Shown here piece by piece: positions 25,141 through 33,145 of a DNA stretch of 64,000 nucleotides. A program made the position numbers and the translations under genes. The stretch is from Phaeobacter gallaeciensis (GTDB lineage: Bacteria; Pseudomonadota; Alphaproteobacteria; Rhodobacterales; Rhodobacteraceae), in contig NZ_CP015124.1 in the NCBI RefSeq assembly GCF_001678945.1, positions 3,944,001 through 4,008,000 on the forward strand, written 5' to 3'. The notes beneath the pieces were generated by a model that was not told where the DNA came from, did no database searches, and saw only the letters and a program-made list of their open reading frames with translations. Numbering within the stretch: position 1 is the stretch's first letter; each line of letters opens with the position of its first letter.

Positions 25141-26298
25141 ATGAAAACACTCACCACCACCGTAGAGTTGACTGCCTTCTGTCAGGAGGCTGCCAAGCAT
25201 GACTATGTGACGGTGGATACCGAGTTCCTGCGCGAGCGTACCTATTATTCCAAGCTGTGCCTGATCCAGCTGGCGTTTTCCGGCGATGGTGAAACGGACG
25301 CGGTGCTGGTCGATCCGCTGGCCGACGGTCTGTCTCTGGAGCCGCTTTACACGCTGTTCCGCGATGAAAGCGTGGTGAAGGTGTTCCATGCCGCGCGGCA
25401 GGATCTGGAGATTTTCTGGGTCGATGCGGGCGTTTTCCCGAAACCGCTGTTCGACACGCAGGTGGCCGCCATGGTCTGCGGATTTGGCGAACAGGTGGGC
25501 TATGAAACTCTGGTGCGCAAGATCGTGAAACAGGGGCTCGACAAGACCTCGCGGTTTACCGACTGGTCGCGCCGCCCCTTAAGTGATGCGCAGAAAACCT
25601 ATGCGTTGGCGGATGTGACCCACCTGCGCCGGATCTATGAATACCTCGCGGCTGAGCTGGACCGCAGCGGTCGCAGTCATTGGGTGGCCGAGGAACTGCA
25701 GGTTCTGACCGACCCAGCTACTTATGACATTCGCCCGCAAGAGGCCTGGCGCCGGATCAAGACCCGCACCACCTCGGGTAAATTCCTGGCCGTGGTGCGC
25801 GAGCTGGCGGCCTTCCGCGAAGATTACGCACAGCGCAACAACGTGCCGCGCAACCGTGTGTTCAAGGACGACGCACTGGTCGAGCTGGCCTCGACCAAAC
25901 CGCGCACCGGATCGGATCTGGGTGGTTCGCGCCTGCTGCTGCGCGAGGCCCGCAAGGGCGCCATCGCCGAAGGTATTTTGGAGGCAGTTGGCCGCGGTGT
26001 GAACTGCCCGCCGGAAAAACAGCCCAAGCCCGACCGCAGCCGTGAAAAACTGCAGGTCAATCCCGCGCTTGCGGACCTGTTGCGGGTACTGCTGAAGGCA
26101 AAGACCGAAAGTTCAGGCGTCGCGGCCAAGCTGATCGCGCCTAGCGCTGATCTGGATGCTATCGCCGCCGGGCAGCGCGATGTGGCGGCCCTGACGGGCT
26201 GGCGCCGCGAAGTCTTTGGTGCCGATGCGCTACGTCTGTGTGACGGGGAAATCGCGCTGGCGGCGCAGGGGCAATCCGTGAAGGTTGTTTCCCTCTAA
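25141..26298 (+). CDS. rnd: ribonuclease D
   Basis: 385-residue 3'-5' exoribonuclease that trims tRNA and other stable RNA 3' ends. The DEDDy exonuclease motifs are present: VDTEFLRE (Asp26, Glu28), VFHAARQDLEIF, and the third motif with YALADVTHLRRIYEYL. An HRDC helical domain follows (around residues 205-285, AWRRIKTRTTSGKFLAVVRELAAFRE). Start chosen at MKTLTTTVEL because it gives the standard N-terminus; an in-frame ATG at 25114 is possible. Follows purMN closely. Confidence 0.95.
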   Translation: MKTLTTTVELTAFCQEAAKHDYVTVDTEFLRERTYYSKLCLIQLAFSGDGETDAVLVDPLADGLSLEPLYTLFRDESVVKVFHAARQDLEIFWVDAGVFPKPLFDTQVAAMVCGFGEQVGYETLVRKIVKQGLDKTSRFTDWSRRPLSDAQKTYALADVTHLRRIYEYLAAELDRSGRSHWVAEELQVLTDPATYDIRPQEAWRRIKTRTTSGKFLAVVRELAAFREDYAQRNNVPRNRVFKDDALVELASTKPRTGSDLGGSRLLLREARKGAIAEGILEAVGRGVNCPPEKQPKPDRSREKLQVNPALADLLRVLLKAKTESSGVAAKLIAPSADLDAIAAGQRDVAALTGWRREVFGADALRLCDGEIALAAQGQSVKVVSL

Positions 26299-26333
26299 GC
26301 GGCACCCGTTCCTGCGAAAAATCTCTCACACTG

Positions 26334-26362
26334 CCCTGACGAACCTTTGGTGGTCGTCAGGG
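26334..26362. terminator. stem-loop between rnd and the lipoprotein gene
   Basis: Perfect 9-bp stem CCCTGACGA / TCGTCAGGG with an 11-base loop in the 113-bp gap between two convergent genes. No long U-tract on either strand; likely a shared, weak bidirectional terminator. Confidence 0.5.
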
Positions 26363-26411
26363 TCTAAGCGCGGGTGCAAAGGGCAGCAGCCTGTTCGCGT
26401 ACGGCGCCTGA

Positions 26412-26921
26412 TCAGCGACGGCGGCTTTCGCGGGCGTTGCCGGATCCGTTGACGCGGATCGTGCGAATACCCGCCAGATCCTGCCTTCCGAGGCTGACCG
26501 CAGCGCGCAGGGTGCGGCTGAAGGCACTGCCCACGGCGGTGGCGTCTTCGGGATAGACCACCCGGAAATCATATTCGAGAACGGCAGGATCGTCATTCGG
26601 CACCGGGCGCATCTCGACATCAAAGGCGCCCAGCCGCGAGGCAACACCAGTGGCATAGACGATGGCGCCGGTGGGGGTCTTTTCAATGCGCAATTCACTG
26701 ACCTCAGCGATCAGAACGCTGCGGTCCTCGGCCTCGGGTTTGTCGAGCAGGCCATTGCCGACCTTTTCGGGGATCAGCGGGTTCACATCGCCGTCTACCG
26801 GGGCCTCAGCCACACGGGAGCTGCCGAACCAGTTGCTCGGGTTGATGCGGGAGTCACGCCAGCCGCCGCAGCCCGCCAGAACAATTGCACTGGCCAAGAG
26901 TAGTGAAAGGGGTTTGCGCAT
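26412..26921 (-). CDS. putative lipoprotein of unknown function
   Basis: 169-residue envelope lipoprotein. The N-terminus MRKPLSLLLASAIVLAGCGG is a type II signal peptide with lipobox LAGC (Cys18). After a proline- and acid-containing linker (RINPSNWFGSSRVAEAPVDGDVNPLIPEK) there is one compact alpha/beta region (about residues 70-160) with GAIVYATGVASRLGAFDVEM and YDFRVVYPEDATAVG. A much longer frame upstream is antisense to sufE. Conserved-looking but I do not recognise a named family. Divergent from sufE. Confidence 0.85.
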   Translation of the reverse strand: MRKPLSLLLASAIVLAGCGGWRDSRINPSNWFGSSRVAEAPVDGDVNPLIPEKVGNGLLDKPEAEDRSVLIAEVSELRIEKTPTGAIVYATGVASRLGAFDVEMRPVPNDDPAVLEYDFRVVYPEDATAVGSAFSRTLRAAVSLGRQDLAGIRTIRVNGSGNARESRRR

Positions 26922-27056
26922 GATGTCCTGCCCGTTTGAGTTCTCCCTGATTGTGGTTACCCGATTGCTGCTGCGTTGAAAAGCGGTTGAAAAGACCGGG
27001 CCAGCCGCATAACTGCTGATCTGCTCGCACCGTAACCAACAGGGGATTGTCCTTTC

Positions 27057-27467
27057 ATGGCCAGCGCCGCATTTGAAGAGATCGTCGAGGACTTCGAATT
27101 CCTGGAAGACTGGGAAGACCGCTATCGCCATGTCATCGATCAGGGCAAGGAAATGACCCCGCTGGACGATGCGCTGAAGGTCCCCGCAACCAAGGTCGAA
27201 GGCTGCGCCAGTCAGGTCTGGCTGCATCCGGTGATCGAAGGCGGCCGGTTCCATTTTGACGGCGACAGCGACGCGATGATCGTGCGTGGTCTGATTTCGG
27301 TTCTGCGGTCGCTTTATAACGGGTTGACGCTGGCCGAGGTTCTGGCCGTGGATGCCAAGGCTGAACTGGGCCGCTTGGGGCTGAACGATCACCTTTCGGC
27401 GCAGCGCTCCAACGGTCTGCGCGCCATGATCGAGCGGATCCGCGAGACCGCCGCCGCCGCGACCTGA
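27057..27467 (+). CDS. sufE: SufE-type sulfur acceptor / Fe-S assembly protein
   Basis: 136-residue protein of the SufE family, which accepts persulfide sulfur from the cysteine desulfurase SufS and passes it to the SufBCD scaffold. The active Cys lies in KVEGCASQVWLHP (residue ~51); the N-terminal EEIVEDFEFLEDWEDRY and the C-terminal LGLNDHLSAQRSNGLRAM are standard. Alone here, without other suf genes. Confidence 0.95.
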   Translation: MASAAFEEIVEDFEFLEDWEDRYRHVIDQGKEMTPLDDALKVPATKVEGCASQVWLHPVIEGGRFHFDGDSDAMIVRGLISVLRSLYNGLTLAEVLAVDAKAELGRLGLNDHLSAQRSNGLRAMIERIRETAAAAT

Positions 27468-27485
27468 TCCTCCCCTGATCTGCGC

Positions 27486-28199
27486 CTATGAAGGGAACCC
27501 TGTCTGGGATGGTTCACAGCGCGCCTTTAGCTGTTCGATAAACTCTCTGAGCAGGGCAACCCTGCGCGGGCGAAAGCTTTCGCCGGTTTGCTCGTAGCCT
27601 TCGATGCGGGTGACGTGAAAGAAACGGAAATCCCGCCGTTTGCAACACCAGGCGAGCAGCATTACAGTGCGATCATTGTACGACAGGGCCAGCGGATAGA
27701 TCCGCCGCTGCGTGCGCGCGTCCTGCAGATCGCGATAGCCAATATCCAGCGCCTCCTCGGCCCACATCGCCTCGCGCAGAAGGGTCATGTCGATCGTCGC
27801 CTGCGGCGGCGCATTGAACCGGTGTACCAGATTGACCGCATGCATTGCTTGGCGCTGCTGGCGTTCGGGCAGGGTAGCCAGAATCTTGATCAATGCATCA
27901 TTTGCCGCCTGCGCCAGATCCGCATCACCCCGCTGGTTCACATCGGCCAGCCCCAGCATCAGGGCCTCCAGTTCGATCTGGCTAAAGGTCTGCGGTGGCA
28001 GGGCAGGGTCCTCGGTCATGGTGTAGCCGAGACCTGCCTCGCCTTCGATCCGGGCCCCGGCGGCGCGCAGGCTGTCGATGTCGCGATAGATCGTGCGCTC
28101 GGATACCTCCATTGCAGCAGCAAGCCGCGCAGCCGTTACCGGCGGGCGCAGACCCCGGATCAGGTGCAGCAGTCGGAACAGTCGGTCGCTTTTGGCCAT
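27486..28199 (-). CDS. YafY-type regulator (HTH plus WYL domain)
   Basis: 237-residue transcriptional regulator. The N-terminal HTH (SDRLFRLLHLIRGLRPPVTAARLAAAMEVSERTIYRDI, residues 3-40; only its start and ERTIYRDI need be cited) is followed by a WYL ligand-binding domain (about 140-215, RIYPLALSYNDRTVMLLAWC). These repressors sense small ligands or oligonucleotides. The start is the ATG at 28199 giving MAKSDRLFRLL; the open frame upstream is not family-like. Divergent from the GST gene 90 bp away, which it may control. Confidence 0.9.
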   Translation of the reverse strand: MAKSDRLFRLLHLIRGLRPPVTAARLAAAMEVSERTIYRDIDSLRAAGARIEGEAGLGYTMTEDPALPPQTFSQIELEALMLGLADVNQRGDADLAQAANDALIKILATLPERQQRQAMHAVNLVHRFNAPPQATIDMTLLREAMWAEEALDIGYRDLQDARTQRRIYPLALSYNDRTVMLLAWCCKRRDFRFFHVTRIEGYEQTGESFRPRRVALLREFIEQLKARCEPSQTGFPS

Positions 28200-28289
28200 G
28201 GGGGAGATATACCCGGAAACATCCTGACAGAAATTGGCAAGAGGGTAACGGCATAGCTGCGTCATCAGCAACCCATCAACACGAAGGTC

Positions 28290-28925
28290 ATGGATATGCC
28301 CACTCTCTATCATTCCCCCCACAGCCGCTCCTCTCGCGTGATTGCCCAGCTCATGCTGATCGGCAAGCTGGACGCGGTCGATGTCGTCATCGTAGATGTC
28401 GCACGCGGTGATGGCACCGGGCGTCACGACCCGCGCAATGTCCATCCCGAAGGCAAGGTGCCCTATCTGATCACCGATGACGGGCAAGAGGTCCGCGAAA
28501 GCGCCGCGATCATGATGTATTTCGATGAGCTCTTCGGTCAGCCGCTAAGCCCTAAGATCGGCACCCCTATGCGTGGGAGCTTCCTAAGCTGGATGAGCTA
28601 TTATGGCGGCGTCATGGAACCCGTCATCGTGTCCGCCTTCTCCGGCATTGACCATCCGGCGATCACCGGGAATTTTCGTGGGATGGCAGAGGTTTGCACC
28701 GCACTGGAGGCGGGCTTGAAGGATCGGCCGTTCCTGTTGGGAGAGGACATTGGTATTGCAGACATCCTTCTGGCTTCACCCTTTCAATGGGCGCCCCATC
28801 TGATGCCGGACAGTCCTGCGATCAAGGCCTGGGTCAAACGGGTTGGCGATGCCTTGGATGGTTCGGCGCTGGCGACTTTCGAGGACAAGGCGGTGGCGGA
28901 GCTCGGTGCGTTGCAAAGCGCCTGA
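28290..28925 (+). CDS. glutathione S-transferase family protein
   Basis: 211-residue protein with an N-terminal thioredoxin-like domain (TLYHSPHSRSSRVIAQLMLIG, then GKVPYLITDDGQEVRESAAIM with the cis-Pro and the ES glutathione-binding pair) and a helical C-terminal domain (about residues 90-205). Likely detoxification or isomerisation with glutathione; the substrate is unknown. ATG codons at 28290 and 28296 are both usable. Divergent from the WYL regulator. Confidence 0.9.
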   Translation: MDMPTLYHSPHSRSSRVIAQLMLIGKLDAVDVVIVDVARGDGTGRHDPRNVHPEGKVPYLITDDGQEVRESAAIMMYFDELFGQPLSPKIGTPMRGSFLSWMSYYGGVMEPVIVSAFSGIDHPAITGNFRGMAEVCTALEAGLKDRPFLLGEDIGIADILLASPFQWAPHLMPDSPAIKAWVKRVGDALDGSALATFEDKAVAELGALQSA

Positions 28926-28955
28926 GCGAGACGGACCAAATTGGGGGCGCGTAGG

Positions 28956-29681
28956 TCAGTCCAGCGTGTCCCTAGCGCCCCAGCGCCGGATCGCGGTTTC
29001 CAGATCGCCATAGCCCGTGTGGCGGTGCTCGAATTCCAGCCCCATGCGATCTGCGCAGGCGCGGGCCTTTTCCACCAGCGCGGGATCGCTGATCTGGGAC
29101 TGATAGACCAGCTTGGTATAATTGCCGAACACCATGTCGCGCAGCTCGGGGTGCTTATCCAGCCCCATGGGACGCCAGACAAAGGCGTCGAACTGTTTGA
29201 CCAGAAAATCGGTGAGGTAAAAGGCGGTGATTTCGCCCTCGTCAGCCTTTTGAGCAAAGGCTTCGTTTCCCTCGAAAAAGGCATAGCAATGCGGGCCGGG
29301 CACCAGTTCCACGCCCAGTTCTGCGCAGCGCTTTTCGAGCGTACCGCCAGTGCCGCAATCGGCATAGACCACATAGATCTGGTCGTAGACCTGCTGGTGT
29401 TTCAGCACGGCCTCTTCGACGGCTTCGGTGATCTTGTCGGGATAGATATGCAGTTTCGCGGGCAGGCAGGTCAGATCCATGTGATCCAGACCGTTCTTTT
29501 CCTTGATATCAAGGATTTCCCGGGCCAGGGCGCCACATCCGATCAGCAGGATGCGCCCGGTCTTTTTCTCGGGGGCGGCCAGCCCCTGTTCCGCAAGGGA
29601 GGCGGTATCGAGACTGCGCCCGGTTGGGGGGCGGAAGGCAGCCCGCTCATTCAGGCGGGCTGCGCGTCCTTTGCGTGCCAA
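28956..29681 (-). CDS. DUF1638 protein, partner of the corrinoid protein
   Basis: 241-residue protein of the DUF1638 family, often found beside corrinoid methyl-transfer proteins. Seen: GRILLIGCGALAREILDI near residue 43, a DLTCLPAKLHIYPDKI segment, VYADCGTGGTLEKRCAELG with two Cys, and GPHCYAFFEGNEAF. The conserved Cys/His residues suggest a metal or cofactor site. The start is a TTG 1 bp after the corrinoid gene stop; no better start exists until Met68, so the N-terminus is uncertain. Tight coupling to the corrinoid gene argues for a role in methyl transfer, possibly methionine synthesis; the reaction is unproven. Confidence 0.82.
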   Translation of the reverse strand: MARKGRAARLNERAAFRPPTGRSLDTASLAEQGLAAPEKKTGRILLIGCGALAREILDIKEKNGLDHMDLTCLPAKLHIYPDKITEAVEEAVLKHQQVYDQIYVVYADCGTGGTLEKRCAELGVELVPGPHCYAFFEGNEAFAQKADEGEITAFYLTDFLVKQFDAFVWRPMGLDKHPELRDMVFGNYTKLVYQSQISDPALVEKARACADRMGLEFEHRHTGYGDLETAIRRWGARDTLD

Positions 29682-29682
29682 A

Positions 29683-30384
29683 TCAGGCGCTCATCTGGTT
29701 GTGCTTGCGCGCGACGAAGTCCTTGGCGGTTTCCACCGCAACAGCCGCATCGCGGCAATAGGCGTCTGCGCCGATGGCCTTGCCGAACTCTTCGTTCAGC
29801 GGGGCGCCGCCAACCAGAACGATGTAATCGTCCCGCTTGCCCTGTTCGACCATCGTGTCGATGACCACTTTCATATAGGGCATGGTGGTGGTCAGCAGAG
29901 CCGACATGCCGAGGATGTCGGGCTGGTGCTCTTCCAGAGCTTCCAGGTAGTTTTCAACCGGGTTGTTGATGCCCAGATCCACCACTTCGAAACCTGCGCC
30001 TTCCATCATCATCGACACAAGGTTCTTGCCGATGTCGTGGATGTCGCCCTTGACCGTTCCGATCACCATCGACCCCATGCGCGGCGCGCCGGTTTCTGCC
30101 AGCAGCGGCTTCAGGATGGACATGCCGCCCTTCATCGCGTTTGCGGCCAGCAGCACTTCGGGCACAAAGAGGATCCCGTCGCGGAAGTCGGCACCGACAA
30201 TGGTCATGCCGCCGACCAGCGCTTCGGTCAGGATCTTGTAGGGCGCCCAGCCGCGTTCCAGAAGGATATTCACACCTTCTTCGATCTCTTCTTTCATTCC
30301 ATCGTAGAGGTCGTCGAACATCTGCTGAACGAGTTCCTCGTCATCCAGTTCCGCCAGGATGATTTCGTCTTCTTCTTCCGACAT
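29683..30384 (-). CDS. corrinoid (B12-binding) methyl-transfer protein
   Basis: 233-residue protein with the cap helix domain (residues 15-95) and cobalamin-binding Rossmann domain (about 104-225) of MtbC/MttC and the B12 module of MetH. The cobalt-ligand His is His116 in DIHDIGKN (114-121); MSALLTTTMPYMKVVID and VGGAPLNEEFGKAIGADAY complete the B12 site. It carries a methyl group on cobalt between a donor enzyme and an acceptor enzyme. An acidic start (MSEEEDEIILAELDDEEL) precedes the cap. Transcribed just before DUF1638 and 1.7 kb from a homocysteine methyltransferase, it could be the B12 piece of a split methionine synthase. Confidence 0.93.
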   Translation of the reverse strand: MSEEEDEIILAELDDEELVQQMFDDLYDGMKEEIEEGVNILLERGWAPYKILTEALVGGMTIVGADFRDGILFVPEVLLAANAMKGGMSILKPLLAETGAPRMGSMVIGTVKGDIHDIGKNLVSMMMEGAGFEVVDLGINNPVENYLEALEEHQPDILGMSALLTTTMPYMKVVIDTMVEQGKRDDYIVLVGGAPLNEEFGKAIGADAYCRDAAVAVETAKDFVARKHNQMSA

Positions 30385-30606
30385 GGGCTTGTTCCTTGAC
30401 TGGCGGGGTATCCCCGGCTTGGCCTTATTCACCGAACTAATGGGCCAGAATGACGCAGCGAAACTGCATTATTTGCGACACTGCCTTTATCCGAACCGAC
30501 CTATAGGCGGAAAAGATGCCGAATGATAATGAAGATTTCGCAAGGAAATCTTCGCGTTTGCTTGTTTGTTCTTTATTTGTTCCTGTCGCTCTGTCATCCT
30601 TGGCGT

Positions 30607-31686
30607 ATGAGTATCGAAAGCGACCAACCCCACATGCGCCGCAAAGGGCGCGCCAGTGCCAGCAATGCGACAGGCCGGTTCGATCTGCCGAGAATCGCGG
30701 TCGATGACGGCTGGGAGCAAGAGGCGCCGCCGGAGGTGATTCCCACCGAAATCCGGCAGGAAACGGCGAAATCCATCATCAGCTACAACCGCTCGCCGGA
30801 TCTTCCCTTCGATCGCTCCATCAATCCGTATCGGGGCTGCGAACATGGCTGTATCTATTGTTTTGCGCGGCCCACGCATGCCTATCTGGGCCTGTCGCCG
30901 GGGCTGGATTTCGAAACCCAGCTGATCGCGCGGCCCAATGCCGCCGAGCTGCTGCGCAAGGAGCTCTGCGCGAAGCGATACAAGGTGGCGCCGATCGCCA
31001 TCGGCACCAACACCGATCCCTACCAACCCTGTGAGCGGGATCTGGAGATCACCCGCAGCTGCCTGAAGGTGCTGCGGGATTTCCGGCACCCCGTGGCCAT
31101 CGTCACCAAGGGAGCGCTGGTCGAGCGGGATATCGACATTCTGTCAGAGATGGCCGCGCTTGGGCTGGTACGGGTTGGCATTTCGGTCACGACGCTGGAT
31201 CCGTACCTATCCCGCCGGATGGAGCCACGGGCGCCATCACCCGCCCGGCGGCTGGCCACGATCCGCCGCCTGTCGGAGGCGGGGATCCCGGTGCGGGTCA
31301 TGACGTCGCCCATCGTGCCGGGATTGACCGATCACGAGATTGAGGCTCTGCTTGCTGCCGGGGCCGAGGCGGGCGCCGATGCTGCCAGCTGGATCATGCT
31401 GCGCCTGCCGCGCGAAGTGTCCGAACTCTGGCAGGAGTGGCTGTCCTTGCACGCGCCGGGCCGGGCGGCCAAGGTAATGGCCCGCCTGCGGGAGATGCAT
31501 GGCGGGCGGGAATATGATCCGCGCTGGGGTGAGCGGATGCGGGGCACTGGTGAATATGCCGGAATGATCGGGCGCCGGTTTCGCGCCGCCTGCAAGCGTC
31601 TGGGCCTGACCGAGAGGTCTGAACCGCAGCGCTGCGATCTCTTTGCGCGCCCGGCGCAGGCCGGGGATCAGCTGGCGCTGTTTTGA
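30607..31686 (+). CDS. PA0069-family radical SAM protein
   Basis: About 359-residue radical SAM enzyme related to SplB-like / PA0069 proteins. The 4Fe-4S cluster motif CEHGCIYC follows NPYRGC near residue 78; IGTNTDPYQPCERDLEITR and VMTSPIVPGLTDHEIEAL are characteristic. The C-terminus is basic with GRRFRAACKRLGL. The reaction is not known. The start at 30607 is preferred to the ATG at 30634; neither has a strong ribosome site. Divergent from the corrinoid-DUF1638 pair and followed by a small DUF6500-like gene, so its place in this methyl-transfer neighbourhood may be functional or chance. Confidence 0.88.
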   Translation: MSIESDQPHMRRKGRASASNATGRFDLPRIAVDDGWEQEAPPEVIPTEIRQETAKSIISYNRSPDLPFDRSINPYRGCEHGCIYCFARPTHAYLGLSPGLDFETQLIARPNAAELLRKELCAKRYKVAPIAIGTNTDPYQPCERDLEITRSCLKVLRDFRHPVAIVTKGALVERDIDILSEMAALGLVRVGISVTTLDPYLSRRMEPRAPSPARRLATIRRLSEAGIPVRVMTSPIVPGLTDHEIEALLAAGAEAGADAASWIMLRLPREVSELWQEWLSLHAPGRAAKVMARLREMHGGREYDPRWGERMRGTGEYAGMIGRRFRAACKRLGLTERSEPQRCDLFARPAQAGDQLALF

Positions 31687-31729
31687 CCGGGCCGGTCTGG
31701 GCACTGGAATGTGGGAATGGGAGTGAGCT

Positions 31730-31948
31730 ATGCGCGCCGAGCTGCGTCAGAAGATCCTTACGGTCTGCGACCGTAAAATTGCTCAGAAGGGGGCCGGTGT
31801 CGGCCTGTCCTTTTATGCCTTTTTCGCCAATCGCAATGATGATCCCGCCCTGTTGATGGAGGCGGCTACCTGGTGGATCGAGACGCATCAGCTGGATCAT
31901 TTCGAAAAGGCAGTGAAGGTTCGAGCCATGGTGGCGGATGGGCTTTAG
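31730..31948 (+). CDS. small conserved-looking protein (DUF6500-like)
   Basis: 72-residue protein, MRAELRQKILTVCDRKIAQ followed by GAGVGLSFYAFFANRNDDPALL and a helical end. It resembles what I recall of DUF6500, but that family name is from memory. No signal peptide or membrane segment. ATG has GGGAGTGAGCT upstream, so translation is plausible. Lies 43 bp after the radical SAM gene and ends before a bidirectional terminator shared with bmt. Function unknown. Confidence 0.7.
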   Translation: MRAELRQKILTVCDRKIAQKGAGVGLSFYAFFANRNDDPALLMEAATWWIETHQLDHFEKAVKVRAMVADGL

Positions 31949-31993
31949 GCGCTTGCGGGTCACGGAACCCGCTGAACAGGGCTGCGATTGGTG

Positions 31994-32030
31994 AAACGAA
32001 AAACGGCGGCCCGGGATTGGACCGCCGTTT
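31994..32030 (-). terminator. terminator of the homocysteine methyltransferase gene
   Basis: 9-bp perfect stem AAACGGCGG / CCGCCGTTT (arms 32001-32009 and 32022-32030) with a 12-base loop. On the minus strand it is followed by UUCGUUU, 22 bp after the bmt stop. It may also act for the convergent small gene. Confidence 0.75.
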
Positions 32031-32052
32031 CATAGAATAAAGAGGGGGAAGC

Positions 32053-33075
32053 TTAGCCGCGGCGGCGACCCCGGCGGGTGCGGCGCTCACCGGCAGCAGC
32101 GGCATCTTCACCGGTGCCATCGCTGGCCGAGGAGAAGGGGCCAAGCACTTCGACGATCTGCTCCAGTGTGGGGCGGTCACCGCGCGGGCGGCTGTCCAGC
32201 GCGGCGCGCATGTGGCGCAGATGCTCGGGCATGGTGCCACAGCAGCCGCCGATGATCTTGGCGCCGCAATCGCGCGCCATCACCGCGTATTCGCCCATCA
32301 GTTCGGGCGTGCCGTCATAATGGATGTGGCCGTCGACGTATTTCGGAATGCCGGCGTTGCCCTTGGAGATGATCGGCCGCTCGGTGCCCTGCGCCGAAAA
32401 GCCGAGCACGGTGCGCAGGATGTCTGAGGCGCCGGTGCCGCAATTGGCGCCAAAGGCGAGCGGCGGATTGTCGAACTCCTCGACCAGCTGCGCCAGCGCT
32501 TCGGAGGTGACGCCCATCATGGTACGCCCGGCGGTGTCAAAGCTCATGGTGCCGCACCAGGGCATATCCGCGAGTTTGAACGCCTCGGCCGCGGCGCGGA
32601 ATTCTTCAGGGGCGGAAATGGTTTCCAGCCAGAGCACGTCGACGCCGCCTTCTTTCAGGGCTTCGGCCTGTTCGTGGAACATTTCCACCGCCAGCGCGTG
32701 CGACAGTTCTCCGACCGGCTGCATGATTTCACCGGTGGGGCCGACCGAGCCCGCGACGGCGATCTTGCGCCCGGCCTTGTCGGCGACCTCGCGACCCAGT
32801 TCCGCAGCGGCGCGGTTCAGCTCGCGCACGCGGCCCTGGGCGTCGTGCAGTTTCAGGCGGGCAGCGGTGCCGCCAAAGCTGTTGGTCAGGAACAGATCAC
32901 TGCCCGCATCGACCGAACCCTGATAAAGCGCCATGATCTTTTTCGGCTCGTCGGTGTTCCACAACTCGGGCGCATCGCCCGATTGCAGGCCCATGTTGAA
33001 CAGGTTGGTGCCGGTGGCGCCGTCGGCCAGCAGCACGTCTTTGTCTTGCAGGAGCTGAATAAAGGTGTTGGTCAT
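32053..33075 (-). CDS. bmt: homocysteine S-methyltransferase (betaine-homocysteine / MetH-module-1 type)
   Basis: 340-residue zinc enzyme that methylates homocysteine to methionine. The TIM-barrel start LLADGATGTNLFNMGL and the three zinc Cys (Cys212 in GANCGTG, Cys278-Cys279 in GGCCGTMPEHL) define the Pfam S-methyl_trans family. It matches the homocysteine-binding module of MetH and BHMT. Roseobacters commonly annotate it as betaine-homocysteine methyltransferase; with the corrinoid protein encoded nearby it could equally be the homocysteine half of a split B12-dependent methionine synthase. Basic C-terminal tail RRTRRGRRRG. Gene symbol used loosely. Confidence 0.9.
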   Translation of the reverse strand: MTNTFIQLLQDKDVLLADGATGTNLFNMGLQSGDAPELWNTDEPKKIMALYQGSVDAGSDLFLTNSFGGTAARLKLHDAQGRVRELNRAAAELGREVADKAGRKIAVAGSVGPTGEIMQPVGELSHALAVEMFHEQAEALKEGGVDVLWLETISAPEEFRAAAEAFKLADMPWCGTMSFDTAGRTMMGVTSEALAQLVEEFDNPPLAFGANCGTGASDILRTVLGFSAQGTERPIISKGNAGIPKYVDGHIHYDGTPELMGEYAVMARDCGAKIIGGCCGTMPEHLRHMRAALDSRPRGDRPTLEQIVEVLGPFSSASDGTGEDAAAAGERRTRRGRRRG

Positions 33076-33110
33076 CGCTGATCGGTCCCGTCAAAGGGTT
33101 GGCACTGGGG

Positions 33111-33130
33111 CGCACTGGCGGGCCAGTGCG
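33111..33130 (-). other. tight hairpin in front of bmt
   Basis: CGCACTGG / CCAGTGCG, perfect 8-bp stem with 4-base loop, in the 70-bp gap between the MprF-like stop and the bmt start; CACTGG is repeated once more at 33103-33108. It could end the upstream transcript or act in the bmt leader. It does not match a riboswitch I know. Confidence 0.5.
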
Positions 33131-33145
33131 GAGTGGCCCCTCCTG

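Noticed and set aside
33076-33145. SAM- or SAH-type riboswitch before the homocysteine methyltransferase gene
   Set aside because: There is a hairpin, but the conserved bases of SAM-II, SAM-V or SAH aptamers as I know them are not there.
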